DNA of 44,370 bases, taken from positions 1 through 44,370 of the forward strand of contig NZGD01000206.1 in the NCBI GenBank assembly GCA_002690925.1. Direction: 5' to 3'. Under the pieces are notes generated by a model. It did no database searches. It had not been told where the DNA came from and saw only the letters and a program-made list of their open reading frames with translations. The DNA is from Rhodopirellula sp. GTDB taxonomy: Bacteria; Planctomycetota; Planctomycetia; Pirellulales; Pirellulaceae. Positions 38,932 to 44,370 of the stretch are shown piece by piece (position 1 is the first letter of the stretch; every line of letters starts with the position of its first letter). The translations under genes were made by a program, and so were the position numbers.

Positions 38932-39357
38932 GGGCTGAGGCTCGATGCGGGGAGTAGATGGAAGGGTTGCGGTGGGGTGCAGCGTTGCCTGCTGAGTCTA
39001 GTCAGTATACCCTTGATTCCCTGCCGTCTGACAGGTCAGTGTGCGATCGGCGTGGTCTTGTTGCTGCCTGCGGACAGCCTCACGCTTGTGAATAACCGTG
39101 CACGAGCGTACGTGAAGCGGCCTGTTGCTGTGGCAGACGCACCGCCAACACGCGGGCCTGGTGGCAAATATGAAGGGCAACTCGATTGGGTGGCTAATCG
39201 GTTTTATGCATCCAGTAGTGAACGATGAAATAAGGCTCGCCGTCGGTGGAGCACTCTGTTTGTAAAAAGAGTTCCTTAAATCGCGGAGAAACCGCGGGTG
39301 ATGAGTGGTGATTGAGTGCAAACCGTGGGTATGCTCAATCCGATTTGCCTCACTCTG
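38932..39357. other. upstream region of the PSD1 gene
   Basis: No supported gene. On the minus strand a TATACT (39004-39009) about 75 bases before the PSD1 start could be a -10 element; the matching -35 is poor, so no promoter is called. Confidence 0.4.
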
Positions 39358-39561
39358 CTAACTTGCGGTTGGGCCTTCTTCGCAGCAAGTGGGTTCAGCG
39401 TCTGGATCACATGTGCCAGGGTTTTGCGGGATTCCTTCAAACGGCAGCGGGTCGACGTAGCATGGGTGTGAGTGCGCCGTCAGAGGCTCGCAGCCGCAAA
39501 GAAGACAAAGTGATATTGCGACGATAATAAGACAGCAAGATCTTTGGTGGATTTTGCTCAT
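39358..39561 (-). CDS. small Cys-rich lipoprotein
   Basis: 67 residues from ATG 39561. AGAAGGA stands 5 bases upstream, a good ribosome binding site. The N-terminus is a lipoprotein signal (CCLIIVAISLCLLCGC with lipidation expected at C24). The mature part is short, rich in Pro and Cys (HSHPCYVDPLPFEG, CDPDAEPTCCEEG), with no known domain. It is probably anchored in the outer or inner membrane. The function is unknown. It follows the GH-like propeller gene on the same strand after about 380 bases. Confidence 0.7.
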   Translation of the reverse strand: MSKIHQRSCCLIIVAISLCLLCGCEPLTAHSHPCYVDPLPFEGIPQNPGTCDPDAEPTCCEEGPTAS

Positions 39562-39938
39562 CGGGTTCCTTCTCTTCTAAAGGTAATGGTTGGCTCACTA
39601 GCATACGATGGAGCTGCCAGATTATTAGCTTGAGATTGAAGGAGACGAAGAGGGGCTGCTGATAGTCGCTCTATTTTTTTGTATCCACGTAAGTGGTCGG
39701 GTAGGCAGCGCCGGGCGTTGAGCCCACCTGCCGTGTGGGCTGATTCGACCGACAGGTTTTGCGGGTGGATGAGCGTGGCGGCCGCTTGACAGAAAGCCGG
39801 CATGAGTGGGGTGAACGTGTTTCTTGGCGGCGCGCGGCGTTTAGTATTGAGAGGCTATTGACGCGTGTTGACGGGTTGGCATTACCAGTGGTTGACGAAG
39901 CAAATGTTGTCACACTGATTGTCTCTTCGCAGAATCTG
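39562..39938. other. spacer
   Basis: About 380 bases between two minus-strand genes. No supported gene; it probably holds the promoter of the small lipoprotein gene, but none could be named. Confidence 0.45.
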
Positions 39939-41351
39939 CTAACGAGCAAATCCAAATGAATACAGTTTTGCGTTCTGGAGGTCGAACCGCAGTTTGATGT
40001 TCTTGATTTCAGCGTGCTTGCCCTCAGTCATGGGAAGTTCGAGCGACTCGTCAGTGACATTCTTTCGAATCGTAATGGGGCGTGAGATCGGATGATCGTT
40101 CAAGTCGGTGGCAGTAACCTTTAAGGTTCCGTTCGTTTTGACGTCTGCGTTGAGTCGTAGGGTTGTTGACGACAGGGGGATGCTTTTAGTGACTATTGTT
40201 GCAGGTGTTTCAGGCGACTTCTGTTCGAATCCAGCAAATCCATCGGGTCGAAGTGTGGCAAGAGATAGGTTCCCACTTCGCCAACCGTAGTGGTTATAAT
40301 CACTTCCCCCGTAATACAAACGAATTTGATTTGGAAGGAAGACGGGGGTCGCGCAGGCGTAAACGCAGCCATAGTCATAGTCCAGCACTTCCTCGGAACA
40401 CGGGATGAGCGGTGTGCCTGGTGAAATGCGATTCCACTGTTTGGAATCGGGGCTCCATGCCAACTCTGTCCATACGCGGTCGATGGGTGGCTGCGCGTGT
40501 ACAGCGACCAAACCAAGAAATACACCGGCGTGATAGAATACCGGCATGGCGTACGGTTGGTGGCTTTTTTCAGTTGCTTCTAGAACGACACCCGTATTCT
40601 GCCAATCAGTGAAGTCGTCACTTTCCAGGCGAGTCACTTGTCTACCGCGAGTTCCCCATGTGCGAGTGATTGCTACATACTTACCTGCGTTTGGATTCCA
40701 GAATACGTTATTGTGGGTGTCTCCGGCTATCTTGCCGATGCCGTTGATTTTTGCAGGCTCGCTCCAGTTGATTCCGTCGGGGGAATAGCTTGTGGACAAA
40801 CCTTGCATGATCATTTTGTATCGGCGTGATGGGTCTGCTTCTTGCGAGTCTTTTGAGATGCCTGCACCATGAGGACCACGCAAAATGATGTTGTTGTTTT
40901 TATTACCTTCGTAGTCGACTAGTCCGAGTGAAGGCTTTTTCCATGTGATGCCATCTTTGGAGATTGCATAGCAGATAGCCATCTCTCGTTTCGGTGGGGG
41001 ACGGTAGGGGCGGCCGTCGCGCTGCGTCCGGGACATGCCTCGAGACGAGTGATCAACAATGAAGGGGCTGTACCAGCAACGGTAGATTTGTTGTTCGCTG
41101 TCGAAAATGACATTCCCGTAAAGATTGTCGAAACGTTTTTCCCAAGGTTTGTCCTCAACGAATAGAGGATTGGAAGGATGCTTTGTGATGGTTCCCGGGG
41201 TCAATATTGCATTTTGCGTGCGTTCGATAATCCGGTTGTCCAACACCAGATACCGTATACCAGCGGGCTGATTCGGTCGCTCGTCAGCGTAACTGGTAAG
41301 GAAATTCGTGAGGGAGAACGCGCAGACAAGAAAGCTAATGCTGTTTTTCAT
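39939..41351 (-). CDS. secreted GH32/GH43-like five-bladed propeller protein
   Basis: 470 residues from ATG 41351 (MKNSISFLVCAFS, signal peptide ending near SYA|DE); a longer frame to 41411 lacks an N-terminal signal. Repeated propeller elements are visible: DNLYGNVIFDSEQQIYRCWY, AICYAISKDGITWKKPSLGL, STSYSPDGINWS, FWNPNAGKYVAITRTW and AWSPDSKQWNRISPGTPLIP. This is the fold of the GH32/43/68 sucrase-like hydrolases. The short C-terminal beta-sandwich (LRLNADVKTNGTLKVTATDL) is like that found behind GH32 domains. Hydrolysis of a plant or algal glycan is likely, but the catalytic acids cannot be assigned with confidence. It is transcribed alone or with the small lipoprotein gene. Confidence 0.75.
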   Translation of the reverse strand: MKNSISFLVCAFSLTNFLTSYADERPNQPAGIRYLVLDNRIIERTQNAILTPGTITKHPSNPLFVEDKPWEKRFDNLYGNVIFDSEQQIYRCWYSPFIVDHSSRGMSRTQRDGRPYRPPPKREMAICYAISKDGITWKKPSLGLVDYEGNKNNNIILRGPHGAGISKDSQEADPSRRYKMIMQGLSTSYSPDGINWSEPAKINGIGKIAGDTHNNVFWNPNAGKYVAITRTWGTRGRQVTRLESDDFTDWQNTGVVLEATEKSHQPYAMPVFYHAGVFLGLVAVHAQPPIDRVWTELAWSPDSKQWNRISPGTPLIPCSEEVLDYDYGCVYACATPVFLPNQIRLYYGGSDYNHYGWRSGNLSLATLRPDGFAGFEQKSPETPATIVTKSIPLSSTTLRLNADVKTNGTLKVTATDLNDHPISRPITIRKNVTDESLELPMTEGKHAEIKNIKLRFDLQNAKLYSFGFAR

Positions 41352-41992
41352 TTTGTTTTTTTTAAAAGGTGGGCGCTGGTTGCTTGCGGGTCCAGGTTCC
41401 GTCTGGTCCAACGCTGGATATTCAGTGTATTCGAGGTCGGTAGGTTAGAAACCTAGTAAGGGGTAAGTTATCAAGTGCTGCGCAGGGAATCATGTTTTTT
41501 AGAGAGCTTGGGCGCGGTCGTTGAACAATTTCCGCGAAACTGCCCGGGCTTCGATTAGAAACCCAGTGATAAGAATAGAAAAGACGGTCTTGCCCTTCGG
41601 AACGATAAAGAGATGCCCGATCGGCTAACCCGCGTAAAGAATGTTGGTGAATCTGGAAGGATCGTCGGGGAGAAGAATGAATCCACGTCCTGTGCATTGA
41701 TAGCCTGCTCGGCAACATTGAGTCCAAACTGCTGGAATGACCATGTTTCCATGTACAGTCCGGTTGCGTCCCGTTTGGTCAGTTCATTGGAGACGGTAAT
41801 CGCAATTTAAGGGTCTTTTTCGTCAGGGGGATCATGGCCGTAGGTGAGTCCGAGGGACTGGTCAATTTACTTTGTTCTTTGAACTTCTCAAACATGCTGT
41901 TCGGTGAATAGTCTTCAAAGTGCGGCCCCAAATCACTCGCGGTAACGGTCACTTGGACCTTGGAGTATGTTTTGGGGCCATGTTGGTTAGTG
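41352..41992 (-). pseudogene. possible decayed gene remnant beside the integrase
   Basis: On the minus strand the 3' flank of the integrase gene reads like protein in two frames. One frame (about 41990-41800) gives SKVQVTVTASDLGPHFEDYS and MFEKFKEQ; a shift then continues as AITVSNELTKRDATGLYMET and QQFGLNVAEQAINAQDV (about 41810-41630). No start is present and no family is recognised. A gene broken by a frameshift and cut off by the integrase is possible; chance cannot be excluded. The boundaries are rough. Confidence 0.3.
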
Positions 41993-43414
41993 TTACTTAC
42001 CCGGATCCTTGTTGGGGTTGGTCAAACGATCAGAGGGACTGATGACGGCGATTCCCGGGCGATTCATGACGTGGGTGTAAATCATGGTGGTTTGCACGTC
42101 CTTGTGTCCCAGTAGTTCCTGGACGGTCCGGATATCGGCCCCGTCTTCGAGAAGGTGGGTTGCGAATGAGTGACGGAGGGTGTGTGGTACCGCGGGTTTG
42201 GTGATCTCGGTGTTTGAAACTGCTCTTTTAAATGCCCTTGCAAATGTCGCTTCATGGACATGGTGGCGTCTGATGACACCGCTACGAGAGTCCTTTGAGA
42301 GTTGGCGCGACGGGAAGATGTATTGCCAGCCAATGTCGCGGTCCGCATTGGGATACTTCCTTGCCAGTGCGAACGGCAGATAGACCCTGCCAAAACCGTG
42401 ATGGAGGTCATCCTGATGCAAACAACGCACGGCTTGCAGTTGGTGCTTGAGTTCACCGGTGATGCATTCAGCAAGAACCGTGATGCGGTCTTTCATGCCC
42501 TTTCCATTTCGGACCACGATTTGCCCTGATTCGAAACAGATATCTTTGCATCGAAGTGAGCGGCATTCACGGTGACGCAGGCCACTGCCGTACATCAGCA
42601 GGAACATCATCCGGTTGCGGCCAGTGAGAGGCGACAGGATCTCGTTGACCTCACGTTTGGTGAGGACAACGGGTCGGTATTGACTGTTTTTGGCACGAAT
42701 GGTGTGAATGAATCTGAGGTCTCGTCCTAAAACTTTTTGGTAGAGGAACAGACAGGCTGCGAGGGCTTGGTTCTGGGTTCCTGCTGTGACGTGTTGTGTG
42801 ACAGCCAGATCGGTGAGAAACTCTCCGATTTCTGGTTCTCCATAGCGTTGCAGATTCTCGTCATCGAGGTGTCTTATGAAACGGCGGATCCAACCCAGGT
42901 AGGCGACTTCGGTTGATTTCGGGTGGTGCAGCATCCGCAGTGTGCGCGTCATTTGTTGAATGACTTGAGGTTGTTTTTGATTGATGAGTCCAGGGTGGCC
43001 TTCACCTGGTACGACGATGGTGTGCGGAGGTGGGTTGTTACGGTGATTGCCTGGGGGAGTGCTAGGCAGGTGGTCATCGGGTTCAAATTCCCGGTGGTCA
43101 TCAAGACGGCTTAGCTGGGTGAGTTTGTTAATGAAGGGCTGGAAATTTACGTCTTGTTTTGCCAGCACATGTCGCTGATAGGAACTCAATGCCTGTGCCG
43201 CCTGTAGTCTGCGCCAAGGTGGGATGTTCGCATCTCTCAGCGAGCGTAGAAAGGAGAGGACGAGTTGCTTTCTGATTGGGAGGTGGTTCTGGTTGAGTTG
43301 GTGGTGCTGGGCATATCCGGCAAGCCACTTTGGGAACCACTTCTGTTCGTCTTTTGAAAATCGCTGATCATCGAGTTGTTGCAAGAACTCTGCCATCGAC
43401 ATGGTTGCCCCCAT
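41993..43414 (-). CDS. intI: integron integrase (IntI-type tyrosine recombinase) with extended N-terminus
   Basis: 473 residues; usual IntI proteins have about 320-340. The C-terminal part is a complete tyrosine recombinase: R280 ([11 protein letters not shown]), K308 ([11 protein letters not shown]), H411 and R414 ([11 protein letters not shown]), H437 ([12 protein letters not shown]) and Y446 (TTMIYTHV). Residues about 350-378 are the IntI-specific extra patch ([20 protein letters not shown], then DSRSG and RRHHVHEA), which separates integron integrases from XerC/D. The core-binding domain is at about 155-235. An extra ~150 residues precede it: residues 20-90 look like a second core-binding-type helical bundle, followed by a Pro/Asn-rich linker. 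It inserts and excises gene cassettes at attI/attC. It is transcribed away from the HEAT-repeat gene, as intI usually is from its cassettes. Confidence 0.93.
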   Translation of the reverse strand: MGATMSMAEFLQQLDDQRFSKDEQKWFPKWLAGYAQHHQLNQNHLPIRKQLVLSFLRSLRDANIPPWRRLQAAQALSSYQRHVLAKQDVNFQPFINKLTQLSRLDDHREFEPDDHLPSTPPGNHRNNPPPHTIVVPGEGHPGLINQKQPQVIQQMTRTLRMLHHPKSTEVAYLGWIRRFIRHLDDENLQRYGEPEIGEFLTDLAVTQHVTAGTQNQALAACLFLYQKVLGRDLRFIHTIRAKNSQYRPVVLTKREVNEILSPLTGRNRMMFLLMYGSGLRHRECRSLRCKDICFESGQIVVRNGKGMKDRITVLAECITGELKHQLQAVRCLHQDDLHHGFGRVYLPFALARKYPNADRDIGWQYIFPSRQLSKDSRSGVIRRHHVHEATFARAFKRAVSNTEITKPAVPHTLRHSFATHLLEDGADIRTVQELLGHKDVQTTMIYTHVMNRPGIAVISPSDRLTNPNKDPGK

Positions 43415-43499
43415 GAAATTTGAAAGTGATGCAGGAGGAGTTTACCAACGGGAGGGGTGCGGGCAAGTCAGCAAATCACCCCTCTAAATAGTGGTTTCT

Positions 43500-43523
43500 G
43501 TTATTCCGTGGCTGAGTCACGTT
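43500..43523 (+). other. candidate integron recombination site, copy 1 (attI-like?)
   Basis: GTTATTCCGTGGCTGAGTCA plus CGTT lies 86 bases in front of the integrase start. The same 24 bases, with one change, recur at 43853-43876. Each copy ends in CACGTT, where G^TT would be the crossover point of an integron core site; the following bases do not fit the consensus GTTRRRY. The site assignment is an inference from position and repetition. Confidence 0.4.
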
Positions 43524-43852
43524 GTTTGCAGAAGCGGATGGGAATGGTCTGGTGGGTTTTGCAGTGTTTTATTGAATGGTTGTTGGGTTTTGCTTGAAGG
43601 TGGGAGAATGGTTTTAAGTCTTGGATCGTCGTACTGGCGTTGGGAATTCGGGCGTCGCCCATGAGGCGGACAGGACTTAGGTTCCAGCGGCGTGATGTTC
43701 ATTTCGTCACGTTGCTGACGGTGTAAACGAGCGCAGCCGTTGCTGTTGGGGCGGCAGTGTGCAAAGGCTGGACAGCGATTACTGGCGGATGGTTTGAGCG
43801 GTTCATTCAGCACGCAACCAATGATGGCAAATGCCTTTGTCGGGGGGAACGT
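43524..43852. other. segment between the two 24-bp repeats
   Basis: The two repeats are 353 bases apart, copy to copy. The segment has no convincing gene. It contains a small hairpin CGTCA/TGACG (43705-43709 with 43716-43720) embedded in a third partial GTCACGTT. It could be an empty or non-coding cassette, or part of an attC-like structure. Confidence 0.4.
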
Positions 43853-43876
43853 GTTATTCCGTGACTGAGTCACGTT
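43848..43876 (+). other. candidate integron recombination site, copy 2, with inverted repeat
   Basis: The second copy of the 24-bp repeat (43853-43876) reads GTTATTCCGTGACTGAGTCA plus CGTT. Here the site is also framed by a perfect inverted repeat AACGTG (43848-43853) and CACGTT (43871-43876) and contains the nested palindrome GTGACtgaGTCAC. Such AAC...GTT framing recalls the R''/R' ends of attC sites, although it is much shorter than a usual attC. Confidence 0.4.
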
Positions 43877-43890
43877 CTTTCCTATATAAT
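43861..43890 (+). promoter_or_regulatory. candidate promoter of the HEAT-repeat gene
   Basis: A perfect -10 TATAAT (43885-43890) lies 18 bases after GTGACT (43861-43866), a half-matching -35 box that is part of the second 24-bp repeat. Transcription would start close to 43897, leaving a leader of about 25 bases. Only the -10 is strong. Confidence 0.4.
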
Positions 43891-43920
43891 CCATGGCTGA
43901 CCCACTGATAATTAATTGTT

Positions 43921-44370
43921 ATGCCTCAAATACCGGAACTCCACCAACAGGTTACGAAATTCAAGCATTGGGCTGCGACTGCGGACCGACGCAGTGGCGA
44001 ATGGGAGTGTGACTACGAACACTGGCATGATTTGTGGGCCTCCGCATCCGATACCATCATCGCCTACCAGGATGGTGCAATTCCTAACGCCGAAGCAGAC
44101 GATCTTCTGTTCGCACTCGCCAGAGACAACGAGTGCAAACATGTCCGTGAAAAACTTCTGTCATCCCCCGAACTCATCACAACCCTCGCGAAACGTGCCG
44201 TTGTTTCGGGAGATGCAGATGCAAAATGGCAAATCGCAATCTCCGTTGCTGAAGCTCAATTGCCAGACGCTGCAGATTTGCTGCGGCCATTTCTCACGGA
44301 CGCTGACGAGTACGTCCGGCGGCGGGCGCTGATGGCGATTGCACCGTTTTCCCCAAAGGAAGCCGAAGGG
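43921..44370 (+). CDS. HEAT-repeat protein (3' partial), possible integron cassette gene
   Basis: The frame opens at ATG 43921 and runs without a stop to the right edge (150 codons), so the end is missing. The N-terminal ~75 residues are acidic and Trp-rich (HWAATADRRSGEWECDYEHW) and not recognised. From about residue 80 on the text becomes helical-repeat-like and ends in a clear HEAT-type unit (DLLRPFLTDADEYVRRRALM). HEAT arrays mediate protein contacts; the function is unknown. No signal peptide, so cytoplasmic. No Shine-Dalgarno is visible. Its position directly opposite the integrase and behind the repeated site fits a first cassette gene, but a normal chromosomal gene is not excluded. 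Confidence 0.7.
   Translation, partial: MPQIPELHQQVTKFKHWAATADRRSGEWECDYEHWHDLWASASDTIIAYQDGAIPNAEADDLLFALARDNECKHVREKLLSSPELITTLAKRAVVSGDADAKWQIAISVAEAQLPDAADLLRPFLTDADEYVRRRALMAIAPFSPKEAEG

Noticed and set aside
43517..43894. A minus-strand frame of 125 codons between the 24-bp repeats
   Set aside because: The composition is odd (Pro, Asn, Arg rich), no domain is seen, and it runs across the second repeat.
1..44370. CRISPR arrays, tRNA and rRNA genes
   Set aside because: No spaced direct repeats of CRISPR type and no tRNA or rRNA signature sequences were seen on either strand.

Overview
The window looks like chromosomal DNA of a planctomycete of the Pirellulales (Rhodopirellula-like) kind. 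The reasons are a DUF1559 prepilin-like protein with an H-X9-DG tail, a PSD1 (DUF1549/DUF1553) + DUF1501 pair, a DUF1592 + DUF1552 pair, a Cys-type sulfatase, frequent TTG/GTG starts and long gene-poor spacers. This assignment is an inference from gene families; no rRNA or tRNA gene is visible.

Layout. 1-3759 (+): the 3' part of a PA14 + multihaem cytochrome gene, followed at once by a secreted beta-propeller (sugar dehydrogenase-like) gene. 5002-8416 (+): a BNR-propeller protein and a sulfatase one base apart. 10031-12453 (-): a DUF1559 prepilin-like gene with a clear terminator, and a golvesin-C-like secreted protein. 13668-14945 (+): an unrecognised 216-aa protein and a cupin. 15283-17181 (-): a tandem HtrA-like protease whose second protease half is degenerate. 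17873-19444 (+): an HTTM-type membrane protein. 19768-25062 (-): an operon of DUF1592 cytochrome protein, DUF1552 protein and ankyrin-repeat protein. 25978-33427 (+): a very long TolC-type lipoprotein, two duplicated HlyD adaptors and a MacB-type permease, with no ATPase gene. 34314-38931 (-): a PSD1 cytochrome protein carrying an NPCBM-like domain, and a DUF1501 protein. 39358-41351 (-): a small lipoprotein and a GH32/43-like propeller protein. 41993-44370: an integron integrase (-) and, facing away from it, the start of a HEAT-repeat gene (+) preceded by two copies of a 24-bp sequence that may be recombination sites.

How it fits together. Most genes encode exported proteins. The PA14/cytochrome/propeller pair, the DUF1592-DUF1552-ankyrin set and the PSD1-DUF1501 set are three separate versions of the planctomycete cytochrome gene clusters that accompany sulfatases and glycan-active propellers, so a periplasmic role in oxidising or sensing sulfated polysaccharide is plausible but unproven. 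The TolC/HlyD/HlyD/permease set is a tripartite export system that must borrow an ATPase from elsewhere.

The most unusual parts are the right-hand integron, whose integrase has the IntI-specific patch plus an extra N-terminal ~150 residues, and three unrelated intergenic tandem repeats that all have a 16-bp period.
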